Assembly: GCA_036873135.1 (NCBI GenBank)
Contig: JAPTYO010000004.1
Location: 39,899,105 to 39,963,104, forward strand
Direction: 5' to 3'
Source: Clarkia xantiana subsp. parviflora
Taxonomy: Eukaryota; Streptophyta; Magnoliopsida; Myrtales; Onagraceae
DNA length: 64,000 nucleotides
Shown here: in pieces, positions 31,534 to 42,685 of the stretch
Layout: every line of letters starts with the position of its first letter
Position numbering within the stretch: position 1 is the stretch's first letter
The notes under the pieces: model-generated
Database searches by the model: none
Told to the model about the DNA's origin: nothing
Seen by the model: the letters and a program-made list of their open reading frames with translations, nothing else
Position numbers and translations under genes: made by a program

Positions 31534-32996
31534 TTTTTAACAATGAGATAGTTAGTTATGTATGATATTCTTGGGCCGGTTGGGCAAATGCCCACTTTGT
31601 CACGTTATTAGGCCTATAAAGCTTTTGTCCCACTTTTGTTGAGAAGGGAAACAACTTTGATGGGCCCGAAGGAAGGTCATTCCTCTGATTTTTGGCAAGG
31701 CCCATAACATGTGATGAAGGCCCATGAGTAAGCCCATCACCCGTCAACGTGTAGTTCAAGCGGGGCGTAGGGATTCCCAAGTTGGATAGCACCGGCACCA
31801 GGTGGCTCCCATGTCCGTCAGGTGAATATAATGTCTAAAATCTAAATACATATGTTACAAATACTATGTTAGCATTAAAAGAGTCAAATCATTGATGACA
31901 TTAAAAAAAATTAACTGCAATTCTTAAATGCAGCGAAGAGAGGATCAGTCAGAGGATATTCGAGCCCTTGATAATAGCAAGTACAACCTGTCATCTACTC
32001 CAGCTTCACTTAATCACGTTAATAATTAAAGTAAATAAATGAATTTGAATGAATTATAATCAAGTTTAAAATTGTAAGTGAAGTCAGTTACCAACTACGG
32101 GTAAAAATGAACCCGACCCGTTAAATCCATCTATTCTCTACCCGAAAACGGGAGAAGAAGTCGGCCCCCAAATGGTCGGCAAAAGTCACCGCCGGCAATA
32201 AATCCTCAGATTCTGGTGAATCGACAATCGAGCCACCACCATGGGTCTCCCACTCAATCCAAATCACCTTACCCGATGGAAATCTCCGATCAGAGATGTA
32301 CTAGGAAGCAACTGCACCCGTTGAAGCGTAGCCAGCGATTTTTTAGGCCATAAGTATTGCATAAGAATTGACTTGTCGCAGGTGAGCCGGCGGCCGGTGC
32401 AGTCGCGACGATGGCCGAGCCGAGGTGGTCACTGGTGGACGATGGGTAAGAAGAAAAGAACGTACTGGGAACCAGCACAACGGGGGTCGTCGTTGGTGAT
32501 CTGTACTGAGGAGCAAAGGAGCGTGGTCGGACGAATCGAGTGTACGAATTTGAATACTGAGGCAAGTGGTGGTGGGGAGCTTCTCTATCCCAGCGAACAA
32601 CATGCATCAGAGAAGAAAACTGATGGCTTCCTCTCTTGATGGTATTCTTGGGGAATGGATGCCCAAATATTGCTCAGTGCGAACGGGTTGACCCCCCTAA
32701 CTTCGATGGAGAAAAGGTGAGAAGAAGAGGCTCCAATTTTCCATGTTCTGGACTTCCTCCATTCCTCCTCGCCATGTCTCTTCTTGATTTGTGGAGAGGG
32801 AATTTCAACATGGGGCACCCTCTTCATTGGTGGGCCTCAGATCTGGTTCTTCTATCCGTAATGAAGAAAGGTGGCTTCGTCGACTTTCAAATCTGTAGAG
32901 TACGAGAGGTGCGTGCCAGGTTCCAATGATACGAATCAGAATTTGGGTATATGAACCCAGAAAATTTGAAGAATCAAACACGGCTAGTTGTTCGAT
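31534..32996. other. Outer-element 5' region, no gag found
   Basis: On the minus strand this follows the primer site, where gag would be expected. No gag, knuckle or protease motif is visible in any frame. Several medium frames (for example 32585-32827 minus) have no recognisable domain. The composition shifts from AT-rich (31800-32100) to more GC-rich (32150-32930), which suggests patchwork or captured sequence. Confidence 0.5.
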
Positions 32997-32997
32997 T

Positions 32998-33013
32998 CCC
33001 ACGGACGGCGCCA
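32998..33013 (-). other. Primer-binding site of the outer element
   Basis: On the minus strand TGGCGCCGTCCGTGGG lies one base after the LTR end. It is nearly identical to the site in G2 (42637 onward), so the gag-less outer element uses the same kind of tRNA primer as the G family. Confidence 0.85.
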
Positions 33014-33014
33014 A

Positions 33015-33416
33015 TGTTGGATCTGAAAATACCGGGTTGGTTTCCACGGCGTCTCCAAGCTCCTTAGTCTTCGAATCCCGGACACGCACCTGCAAAAAGG
33101 GAGTGCTAAGGCGAACCCCGGCGATCCCTCTCCGACGGTCAAATTAGTAACCGTTCATATAAAGAGAGATCACTATTTTGTATATCATTTTTCATTTATC
33201 AAATGTTAATCAGAGGATTCTTTATATAAAATAACATAATAACTATTATGGTATATAGACATTTATTGACGATGGCCGTTATGGTAACGGAATATTTAGG
33301 CAATTACTGTTATGGTAGTTGAATATTAATAGCTGATTGACCGTTATGGCATCAGACTATTTATAGTTAATACCCATTATGGTATCAAATAAATATGTTT
33401 ATATCAATATCCATCA
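33015..33416 (-). repeat. 5' LTR of the outer element (right end of nest)
   Basis: 402 bp, matching 8629-9031. On the minus strand it starts TGATGGATAT, like the G-family LTRs. TATATAAA is present on the minus strand near 33222-33231. The GGCCT duplication follows at 33417-33421. Confidence 0.9.
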
Positions 33417-33421
33417 GGCCT

Positions 33422-34512
33422 ATTTTTCTTACTAGGTCATGCTAGATCAGATGTAATGCCAATTTGCACGTCAATTTGGTAGTTCGCATGCCAATCTGCG
33501 CAGAAAAAAATGGTGGCCCTGGTTAAAGCTCTAAACTATAGTGAACACGAAACAAAATAAAAAAACCTAACAATTCTTAATTTGAATGTGTACTCAATTT
33601 GGAATTACGATAGTTTGGCAAATAAACAATTCTATCGACTTAATTAATATTATGTTTATTAGTCAGTATTTATTTAATACAGCAAAACAAAAAACAAACA
33701 TTATTATATGTACCCATTTGTATATATACTTATTAAAGATGCCGTTTGTTTTTAATATATATATATATGCTTCCGCTTTAAAACACTGTCGCTCGAATTG
33801 CTGACACACGTCTAGTCAACCGCTTAGCGTATCCTGTCTTTGTTCATGAGTCACACACTGATCTTTCCACCATATATATCTCCTCCCCCTATATTTTTGT
33901 TTGTAAATAAACTAACATTACATTTGTTTTTAATTATAATAATAGTGACTATATATAATAAAAAAACTAAATATCATTGTGTCGCATACTAATTAAATAT
34001 ATCTACACCTCAAAATTGTTCCATAATTCTACAGTTTATGATGTTATTTTTTACTAGTAAAAAAAGTCAATTTATTAGCTCAATCTAGATCAAGTGTTTT
34101 CCAAATTGTAAATCATTTTGGCAGTAGGAAAAAAAAAAAAAAAAACAACGGCCCTGGTGAAAGCTAAATATAGGTGAACATGAAATATATTTAACAAAAC
34201 CTACAAATTTTAAATTATATTGTGTAATTAAGACACAATCTTCTACTATGTTTGATAGTCAAAGCCATTTTGAGTATGTGAATAGTGCATTTTGGGTATC
34301 AGTTGCACTATGGTGATAATACTCATATTTGGTTATAAGGATTTTCTATCCAATTATATTATGTCTATTATGAATTAAGTGACTTAGAACTTAATAATTT
34401 AAACATAATTATTTATGAAAATGATACTATTAGTTTATATAAATAAAGATCTATAATTCAAGGTCAATATTGACTAGATTTCAATATTTTATTTTTGTAT
34501 ACAAATTAAAAG

Positions 34513-34555
<43 letters not shown>

Positions 34556-35214
34556 CTTAAAAACCATAAAATATGACATTTTTGAGAATATGGCCGTTCT
34601 GATATTTTATTTAAATATTATTTTATTTTCCTATATTTGTTGAATTGTTTTTCGGAATTATAGATTTTATTTAAATAATAATTAAAAAAAACCAAAAAAA
34701 AAACAAACAAATCATAAAAAGGTATTGTGCTAGTAGGGGCACATTTTGTCAAAAAAAAAAACAATTTTGGCTTTTGAATATCAATATTAGCTACCATAGT
34801 AGAAAGCTACAAACATATTTGGAATAATATGTACGACTCTTTAATACCTAAATGTTATCGTTTCTATTGAATAATATATGCAATAGCTTAAAATAACGTT
34901 GTATGAAAATCAAATCGATTTGCTGAAATAAGTCTAGCCAATACGCGTAGCATTCATTGTCTATGTTGTATCTTCTCATGGACCCCACACTGATCTTTCC
35001 ACCATCTTCATCTGTTGTCTCCTATTTATCTGTCCTCCGTCTATTTTTATTTTTTTAGATGTAATCATGTAAATACATGCGTGGCCAAAAAGAAGTCATG
35101 TAAATTCATAGCCAGTTAGCATGGCAAAAAAATAAAAAAAAATCATAAATCCATACACAGTTGTTTATTAACTATATACACCAATTAATACAATTTAATA
35201 TTAACGTATAAAAA
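33422..35214. other. AT-rich spacer with local duplications
   Basis: No gene seen. Segments at 33790-33900 and 34925-35050 (CACACTGATCTTTCCACCAT and CTCCT-rich tails) are diverged copies of each other and of 8300-8450, so an older local tandem duplication is split by the nest. A poly-A tract lies near 34130-34145. Confidence 0.5.
34516..34553. repeat. (TA)n microsatellite
   Basis: About 19 uninterrupted AT/TA dinucleotides in AT-rich spacer. Confidence 0.9.
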
Positions 35215-35224
35215 TTGTTCGAAT

Positions 35225-36515
35225 ATACCTTAACTTCAATTAAGGTATTATACATGTATCCCAATTTATGTTTTGGCCAAAAGGTTTCATTTTATTTTAA
35301 GAACGCACAAATTCAATCCCCATTAGCTAATTGGGAAATGTATCATACTTAGCTAATTGGGACAAATGTATATTATCTTAATTGAGATACAATTTTAGTT
35401 GTTAATTATGGTATTTCTTTTGTTGTACGAAACAAATACATGTATAATATGTTCATTTATACAATAGTAATTATATGTATTAATAGTATTCAAAAGTGGT
35501 TACATTTCTTTAGTAAGTTACATAACAATGTCACATTCTTCATATTCATTCTAATTGGTTTTGGGTGTTTTACCCACACGTTCAAATGAGGCTTAACTCC
35601 AATTAAGGTATCATACTTGTATCCCAATTAGCTAATTTAGAAATTACAATACTTAGCTAATTGGGATACATGTATAGTATTTTAGTTTACATTAAAATGT
35701 AGTTATTAATTATGGTATTTCTTTTGTTTTACAAAATTAAAAATATGTATAATATGTTAATTTATACAATACAAATTATATTTATTAATGTTATTTGAAA
35801 GTGGTTACAATACCTTAGTAAGTTACATAACAGTGTCACATTCTTCATATTCATTCTAATTGGTTGTGTGTTTTAAGAATGTTCAAAAGAGTCTTATCTC
35901 CAATTAAGGTATTATACATGTTTCCCAATTAGAGAATTTGGAAATGTATCATACTTATCTATTTGGGATACGAATATATTATCTAAATTGACATACAAAT
36001 ATGTTGTTCATTATCGTATTTCCTTTGTTGTACAAAAAAACATATATAATATGTTCAATTATACAATACTACTTTAATTTATTTTAAGTATTTGAAAGTG
36101 GTTACATTTATTTAGTAAGTTGCCTATCTATGTCACAAACTTCATATTTTTTCTAATTGGTTTTGTGTGTTTTCATAGGACATTTCTACAATGCTCTTGG
36201 AGCACCATGCTTTTGTCACTAATTTTTTTATTTTTCTATTGCCCTAAAGGTTAACCCCATAGGGAAATTGATATTATTAATAGTATGATACACATCTTAG
36301 GTGTAGTTAAAAAAATTCATACTTTTCCATACTTTTAAAGTTTTAGTTATGTTACAATTAAGTCCACCATAGTATTAAAAAAACCAAAGCATGGTGCTCC
36401 CAAAGCATAGTAGAAAAATCCGTTTTCATAATATGTAATGAGGGTTAACTCCAATCAAGGTATTTTACATGTATCCCAATTAGCTGATATGGAAATGTAT
36501 CATACTTGGGTATAT
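35225..36515. repeat. ~300-360 bp tandem repeat, four units
   Basis: CCAATTAAGGTATTATACATG-like starts (with point differences) occur at about 35234, 35594, 35894 and 36446. Each is followed by TATCCCAATTAGCTAAT and its partial reverse complement ATTAGCTAATTGGGATA, then AGTGGTTACATTT and CTAATTGG. The fourth unit is incomplete. The third is interrupted by the MITE at 36178-36421. Each unit is itself partly palindromic (ATTAGCTAAT). Confidence 0.75.
36178..36421. mobile_element. Mutator-type MITE, 244 bp
   Basis: The left end GGACATTTCTACAATGCT and the reverse complement of the right end GGATTTTTCTACTATGCT are long imperfect inverted repeats that continue through GGAGCACCATGCTTT. The nine bases GTTTTCATA are duplicated exactly at 36169-36177 and 36422-36430. 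A 9 bp duplication with long TIRs is the mark of Mutator-like elements. Confidence 0.85.
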
Positions 36516-37567
36516 AATTTAAGAACAAAACTTTTGTTGATTTAATGAGCATATCATATTTAGTACTTGAAAACATTTGTACACACGTACGACATTGCTA
36601 CACTCGTATAAAAGCAATTGATGGAACGTCCCATTTTATTCCCATATATAAAAACACATATCCTTTCGTTTACTGGCGTCTTATAGAGATCAAACCGACG
36701 GATTTCAATCATTTAACATGACCTACTTCCCTCCTTAATAAGAACCTCCTGCTCTGCGAAGCCCCTACTGCCGGAATACAAGATTCTTTCTGTTGTCTTC
36801 CATATCCGTTCAAGTTCAAGTTCCAGTTGCTCCTATCGTTGCGCCTTCCGACAATAAATATTAATCTGGGGTAGGTACGCTGTTTCATTTCTGACAACAG
36901 AAAAATTTTGTTCATTTTTTTTACCTGTTGTGGATGATGTGTATACATTGTTTTAATCACTTTTTCTACCACCTTCAGTTTCAACACATATAATTATAAC
37001 GTTTCCAAATTACACTTAGGTTGAACATGTTAGAATACTGAAAATGTGTGGTTAGGTAGGGTTCCTCGTTTTAATTTTTTTTCCTTTGTATATATATGTA
37101 TATAATTTTTTTTTTTGCAAAAATCCATTTGAACAATGAAACCCAATATGTTTAACTATTTACTTGATGAACTACTGACGCTAATCATAATGGATGTAAG
37201 TGCGGTCTTGCTAACAGATTTTTTCAACCTTAAGTTATGGTACGTAAAGTTCTCTACAATTATGATCTTCCTATTATTTATGCAATAGGTAACTAACGTA
37301 GAACTTATATCCAGCTGAAAAAGGTTTAAATGTGTGGCAGAACATCCCTACACGTACAAATCCATAAAACTACTGCCTTTTGCTTACTTAGAGGGGTGCA
37401 AGTATACCAACTTTATAAAAACTTGCGCTCAGCACGAGAACCCCCAAGCACTTTACTGGCAAGGAGTAACCAACAATTTTTTGTAGCAAATTATTTTTTA
37501 ATGGGAAAAAACCCAACTGAAGGTTGCAACAGTTGATGGAAATCTTACGACGAAATATGCTCTAGCA
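36516..37567. other. Spacer and possible upstream region of the next ORF
   Basis: A minus-strand frame of 92 codons (36709-36987) and a + strand frame of 68 codons (37330-37536) are present. Neither resembles a known protein. Pyrimidine-rich stretches could belong to introns of the ORF at 37568. Confidence 0.35.
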
Positions 37568-37909
37568 ATGGCGTTTTTGTTCGGTGAAATTAGCAATGAA
37601 AAAGAGATTGACTCAGAGTACGATAATTTGAGGATGGTTTGTGCAGCCGGAAAGGAGACTAAATGTAGACAGTCTATGATCAGTGTTCTTTACTACTGTT
37701 GTCCTGAAGATTTAGACAACAAGGATTTACAAAGACGTGATGCACGATGCAGGCACAACCACTTGAAGACTACAATTGCATGGGGGAGTGAGTATAACGA
37801 ATGGGATTATTTTGATTACTTGGGTTTCCGGTGTGATGATGAGGTTAGTAAGTTTATGGATGAATTCAGTTGGATGCGATTTCCATACGATCCTTCAAAA
37901 CTATTTTAA
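37568..37909 (+). CDS. Unrecognised 113-codon ORF
   Basis: The frame has protein-like composition with many acidic residues, Cys and His (CAAGKETKC, YYCCPEDL, DARCRHNHL), followed by a Trp/Tyr/Phe-rich acidic tail (NEWDYFDYLG). Paired Cys and His suggest possible metal binding, but the spacing fits no zinc-finger family I can name. It could be the last exon of a spliced gene. No clear partner exon was found upstream. Confidence 0.35.
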   Translation: MAFLFGEISNEKEIDSEYDNLRMVCAAGKETKCRQSMISVLYYCCPEDLDNKDLQRRDARCRHNHLKTTIAWGSEYNEWDYFDYLGFRCDDEVSKFMDEFSWMRFPYDPSKLF

Positions 37910-38707
37910 GTTATGCTATGATTTTTGTAAGACAACAACGTGTGTTGCTCAAGTACACATTATATTATGTATTTTTATATATAATATAGTTATAAAATAT
38001 ATGCGGGTCACATATATAATATCTGTTTCAAGCAGTGTTATCAGAACCGGAGCGGACACTGAACCGGATATGGCTCCGGTTTCCGGTTCCCCTGGTCCGA
38101 CCCTGTAAGACGACAAATGCTAAAATAATAGCAGCAGATTACCAAACTCCAAAAAACAAGACTATTTCATGGCCCAAAAAAAAGAACAACACTATAAGAG
38201 CCCAAGCCAACAATTTTTTCCACATGTCACATGCTAACTGGAAATCATGAAACACATCAGCTGCCACGTGTTGCAGCTGAGGTAGACAACAATTTATCCT
38301 TGTTTGCGTAGCATCTACTATATTGTAACATGAAGTACTATTTTTAAATTTGCAACAAGACTTATGACGTCATTTTTACAAATTTGTATCAGATATAGAG
38401 TATTGTGTATTAACGTTTAATCGTTTATAATATAGTTTAAATGGTATCGTCTTTCAGTAAACATTAATTCTAATTTTAACCGTTTAAAACTAATATGGAT
38501 AATACTGAAGAAGTGTATCGGGAAATTATTGCACATGAATTGTATTCTCCCCTTTCACCATTCAGGACATAACATGTTTCATTTCAACCTTATCTCTATC
38601 AGAGTCTTTAACTGTTGTCGGTTTATTAGTGGTGGTAGTCACACCAGGTAGAGACACCTGTTACGGCCGAGGTAGACAATAATTTATCGTATGGGGAACC
38701 GGTAGGG
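37910..38707. other. AT-rich spacer with a small CCGG-rich patch
   Basis: The patch at 38040-38105 (GAACCGGAGCGG, CCGGTTCCCCTGG) is similar in style to 2185-2575 and may be a truncated copy of that repeat. No gene seen. Confidence 0.4.
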
Positions 38708-38938
38708 GTGAGTGACTTTTTCTTTCTTTGGCGGGAATTCATGATGGCCGTTTTTGCATTGGGAATAAACAAGAATCCGGCGGTTCGAGATAAATGCGTG
38801 TTTTGGGTTGCTTTAATCCAACAGTGTAAGCTAATACCGCTTTCTGCAACCTTCCACCTGTCTAGTTATGAAGTGAAGTTTGAGATCAACGATGCGGATA
38901 TCGCAAGGGTTTTATTTTCGCTCTACGGGGATAAATAG
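38708..38938 (+). CDS. Unrecognised 76-codon ORF
   Basis: The frame is hydrophobic at its start, and its mid-part reads naturally as protein (LGINKNPAVRDKCVFWVALI). No family recognised. It lies just upstream of the candidate spliced gene at 39016 and could be an upstream exon or a relic. The start codon is uncertain. Confidence 0.25.
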   Translation: MSDFFFLWREFMMAVFALGINKNPAVRDKCVFWVALIQQCKLIPLSATFHLSSYEVKFEINDADIARVLFSLYGDK

Positions 38939-39015
38939 GGTAGGTTTTCCTCATGTTTTCGCTCAATAAAATCCTGCTTTCCCTTCTATGGCTTCTATCT
39001 AGGTTTTGTAGAAGA

Positions 39016-39939
39016 ATGGCCAGCGACAACACCTTCAACTCTTCTCTCTCGCGTTATCTGGTAAGTTTTAACGACATCATCTCCGATGTCTTTTTTTCCG
39101 GTACTCTCTGTGAGATAACATTTTGTTTATATGTCCAGGTGACGACGATTCATTTGAGGTCTCGGAGTTTAGAACCATTGGTTCGTCCACCTGAGTCTAG
39201 TATCGTTGATGCTGTCGAAGAGAGACGTTATTGTAAGTCTTGTCAAATAGCTCTGAAAAGTGGCATTATGTATTCCCGACCCTAATTAAAAGTGGGATTA
39301 TGCACTCCCGTAAGGGAGTGTGGCTGGTCACCACATTCGAATAGGTCCATGTCCCACCTTGTGGGATGACCTACACCTTTAGCTCCAAACTTCTGTTACA
39401 TTTCTGCATCCCTATGTGTCTTCTCTGGCTGGACTCCTTTTGGCTGCTACTCAGAAAAATTATTCATTGTCTCGGTCCTAGCACGTGGCTGCCAAGTCGC
39501 TGTCTCACCCATCAAAAAGGCTGAAATTCAACCAAATAGAGAGTTTTTCGAAGACTCATTCTTCGGGTTCGCTTGGAAGGAGGTCGAAAACACGCACAAT
39601 GAAGTACGAACTACTGTGCTTGACTTGTCAGAATTTGAAGTTTGGGGTGGTTGCTGCACCAATCAGAGTGCATGCATCAAAGCAGCTGCATTTAAAAGTG
39701 GATTTGGTGACAAAGAACAGGGAACAAGTTCTCGTGATGTTAGAACTAATGAGACAAGCAACTGTGCATCTGAAGTTGCAGCTAAAGTCGAAGCTGCTGG
39801 AGAAATGTTTGGATATAAGAGTAAATCTGATGCCTCAACAGCAACAAAGAAGGAGAAAGACCATATTTTGTTTGGAGATCACCCAAGAGAACCTACTTCT
39901 GTTCCAGTTTCAGGTGACCTGTTCGATTTTGTTTCATAG
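39016..39939 (+). pseudogene. Candidate small spliced gene or relic, family unknown
   Basis: ATG at 39016 opens a short exon (MASDNTFNSSLSRYL) ending at a good donor, CTG|GTAAGT (39061). An acceptor ATGTCCAG at 39138 starts a second exon (39139 to about 39231), which ends at T|GTAAGT. A third open stretch (about 39510-39939) contains KKAEIQPNREFFEDSFFGFA and DILFGDHPREPT-like sequence, then stops. The putative second intron holds the dispersed ATTATG..CTCCC doublet (39250-39310) and a duplicated MITE end (39399-39507). A diverged copy of the second exon lies at 40928-41040. I cannot identify the protein, and whether the gene still works is unknown. Confidence 0.35.
39399..39507 (+). repeat. 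110 bp duplicate of a MITE end region, copy 1
   Basis: Almost identical to 40043-40152. It includes one inverted-repeat arm of the MITE at 40104-40300 (CTCGGTCCTAGCACGTGGCTG) without the opposite arm, so it is a solo end plus flank. Confidence 0.7.
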
Positions 39940-40103
39940 ATAATTTCATTTCCATGGTTAGATAATAAATAAATACAAATCGAGCATCTTTTGAGAAAAT
40001 GTACCATGGTTGAATGAATTCAGATGGATTTGACTTGATAGGTTGTTACATTTATGCATCCCTCTGTGTCTTCTCTGGCTGGACTCCTTTTGGCCGCTAC
40101 TCA

Positions 40104-40300
40104 GAAAAATTATTCATTGTCTCGGTCCTAGCACGTGGCTGCCAGGTCGTTGTCCTCACCCAATAACATACTGACACGTGGCTCACCCTTTTATTAAAAG
40201 CTGACTCTCTCATTCCTCTCACCACGTCTCACTTTATTAATGGGTGAAGGTCCAACACTTGGCAGCCGCGTGCTAGGACCGAGCCACTGAATAATTTCTC
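40104..40300. mobile_element. MITE, ~197 bp, with ~55 bp inverted ends
   Basis: The left arm reads AATTATTCATTGTCTCGGTC and continues CTAGCACGTGGCTGCCA...CACCC. The reverse complement of the right arm reads AATTATTCAGTGGCTCGGTC and continues CTAGCACGCGGCTGCCA...CACCC. Long arms and short length suit a Mutator-type MITE, but I could not find a convincing 9 bp duplication. The left end is shared with the duplicate at 39399-39507. Confidence 0.7.
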
Positions 40301-41454
40301 CACAACTCACAACCCTCAAGTTGGTTCTGCCATTACCATAACTGTTTCTGGATGTTGCATAATATGTAATTTTCGTTCCCAGTAATAAAATGTTACTATT
40401 GTGTGGTTATGTTTTTAGCCGTTTCAGTTGATGTACAATGTTTGAATCAATGTTTGTTCAAGTTGTTAGTGATATCCCCATTAACTTAACAGGGCCGCCC
40501 AATGAGAATATAATACACCGTTGCAACTTTAATTCCGGACCTTTTTATATGAACTTTTAATCAAAACGTTATATTGGCAATTAAACGTACAATTATGTTT
40601 ACATATGAACTTTTGATTTTTTATATTTAAACAATCTCAAACCAATAAATGCCAAACACAACTTCCCCATATAATGCCTTTTAAAAGCTTGAGCCTAAAA
40701 CCCATGATTTCGTGGCCTAACACTTGGGCCGGCCTTGTAACTTAAAAAACGATTGAATATTTACTTGGACGATGAATACAAAATAAATAAATACACCAAA
40801 AGGACCGACAGAGCTTGTAGTAGTAGTGTCGTCAAATGGGTGTACCTTTTGCAGAACTTATGGTTGTCAATTACACATACCACAATTGAATATGATGTTA
40901 CGTAACCTTCACGTTCTTGTTTGTCCAGGTAACAACCAATTTATGGTCGCTAAGAGTGTAGAACCAAGGCTCCTTGACCACCGACCACTGTATCAATTAG
41001 CGTTGATGGTGGTGAAGAGACACATTTCTGATATGTTTAGTTAAACACCATGAAAAGAGGCATTATGAACTCCCTACCACTATTAAAAGAAACGTTATGG
41101 ACCCTATGCTAGTTGGATGGTTGGGCTGGTTTTCTCCAGCCTACTGAAGAAGAGAATGAGCGATTCCTATCTGATTTGTTCAAGAGGAATATTCGTCGGA
41201 AATTTTTTTAACTTTAAGCCATCTCTGAAGTTAATATTTGCGCATATGATCCTGACGAGCTGCCTGGGTTCCGTGTTGTTTAACAAAATGGTCTCTCCCT
41301 CCAAGCAATACTATTGGTTTTACTAGTGTATGTATATTAGTTACTTACGTAGATTGACTTGTAACTAGCTAACCTACTTAGTATAAATAATCATGTTAGC
41401 ACTCTGTAACAAACTAATTGATGAATGAATGAAGTTACATAGTGTTGGTTAATA
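40301..41454. other. Spacer with gene relic and probable copia LTR
   Basis: 40928-41104 is a decayed copy of the exon at 39139-39231 plus the adjacent ATTATG doublet. From somewhere after 41110 to about 41453 lies what is probably the 5' LTR of the truncated copia element, with TATAAATA near 41383. Its left border cannot be set, because the second LTR is missing. Confidence 0.4.
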
Positions 41455-41466
41455 TGGTATCAGAGC
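41455..41466 (+). other. Initiator-Met primer-binding site
   Basis: TGGTATCAGAGC complements the 3' end of plant initiator tRNA-Met. It marks the 5' LTR end just to its left. Confidence 0.85.
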
Positions 41467-41880
41467 AAAGTTTTCTTGCGGCTTAAGAAACTCTGATTCG
41501 TTCCGAAATTTGTTCATCTTCTTCGAGAAATACAGTTGGATTTCCTTCGATCTTTGCGATCTAGTTGATTGCGTAGCCTTTTCCGACTTATCGATCTCGA
41601 TTTCAGCTGAATTTCTCTTCAACTTATCTCCGTTCTTCGTCTATTTGCTCATTCATGGCGAAAAACGATCTGACAGCTCCGATTAATGATCCGTTCTATA
41701 TTCATCCAGCCGATACGACTGGACACTTACTCGTTTCGTTCCAATTGCATGGATCTTCTAATTACCGATTTTGGAGCACGTCAATCAAGGAAGGGCTACT
41801 GGTTAAGAATAAACTATGTTTTGTCGATGGATCCTGTAGAAGACAATCAGTTCATGTCGTGCATCGTGTAAAATGGGATC

Positions 41881-42634
41881 TAATGGATATACGCCCAATT
41901 TGAACCCGTTGACTTGCGAATCGTTTTATTTTTATCACCCCGTTAATGATTGTAAATCGAAACTTCGACCCGAACACCCCGGCAAAACACCAACGGTTCG
42001 GACGAGGCGAAAATACTCGTCCGGGCCGCGCGACGAACTCACCTAGGTGAGGTCGGGTGGCCACACCCGACCTCCCCTAGGGGAGATCGGGTTGGCCAGC
42101 CCATCTCCCCTAGGGAGGGGTTGGGTGGCCACACCCAACCCCTACCCTTGGGGGTCGGATTTTCTCCCCGCCCCCAAGGGCCCTGGCACCGTTTTCCGAC
42201 TCCCACACTTAGATTATTTCCGTCAACCTCTGTATGCTTTAAGGTTCTAATTATGTGATCAAGGACTAATTAATTGTGTTTAAAGGTTAACGATGTCATT
42301 AAGTCACCTTAATGACACCGTTGCCTATAAGTACAACCCTTCCACCACTCATTTGATCATCTTGATTATTGTGATGTTTAGCTCTGGCATCTCTCTAGCT
42401 TTATCTCTCTAGAAGTATCGTTCTGACTTAAGCATCGGAGAGGGTTCATCAAGCACCCCCCCCTCTCCGTGCTTGATACTGCCCCTCTTGCAGGGTCGCG
42501 TGGAGAAGAGAAGCAAGGAAGCAGAAGGACGTGGATCAGAACAACAAGCCCCAAGAGCACTGAACCCGTAATTTCACCAGTGAGGAATAAGGTTTAGATC
42601 GACAACCCGTTGACCTAAAGCTTAGAACCTAACA
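41881..42634 (+). repeat. G2 5' LTR
   Basis: 754 bp. It lacks one ~35 bp palindrome unit present in its 3' LTR. Palindrome chain at 42040-42146, TATAAGTA at 42326. Confidence 0.92.
42040..42146. repeat. Palindrome chain in the G2 5' LTR
   Basis: CACCTAGGTG, then CTCCCCTAGGGGAG, then GGGTTGG...CCAACCC arms. Shorter than in the partner LTR. Confidence 0.8.
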
Positions 42635-42636
42635 CT

Positions 42637-42652
42637 TGGCGCCGTCCGTGGG
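42637..42652 (+). other. Primer-binding site of G2
   Basis: TGGCGCCGTCCGTGGG starts two bases after the LTR end. It is identical to the site of the outer element. Confidence 0.8.
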
Positions 42653-42685
42653 TTTCGAATAGAAAGCCTGGCAATCACAAGAGCG

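Larger units (their letters stand above)
8629..33416 (-). mobile_element. Outer LTR element, non-autonomous, minus strand (host of the nest)
   Basis: Two near-identical LTRs (8629-9031 and 33015-33416, about 10 substitutions in 402 bases) are flanked by GGCCT on both sides (8624-8628 and 33417-33421). On the minus strand the LTR starts TGATGGATAT and ends CCAACA. A TGGCGCCGTCCGTGGG primer site follows it directly, and a polypurine tract precedes the other LTR, so the element is oriented on the minus strand. Removing the nested copia element leaves about 7.5 kb with no gag or pol. It resembles the large gag-less LTR derivatives (LARD type) linked to the Tat-like branch of Ty3-gypsy. Its interior holds hairpin-forming tandem arrays and captured gene pieces. 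Confidence 0.85.

Noticed and set aside
31556..31798. Possible second captured exon on the minus strand
   Set aside because: The frame is open but matches no transporter segment or other family I know. It is left as unexplained outer-element sequence.
37081..37110. TA/T-rich stretches as promoter elements for the ORF at 37568
   Set aside because: The whole area is AT-rich, so such motifs are expected by chance.
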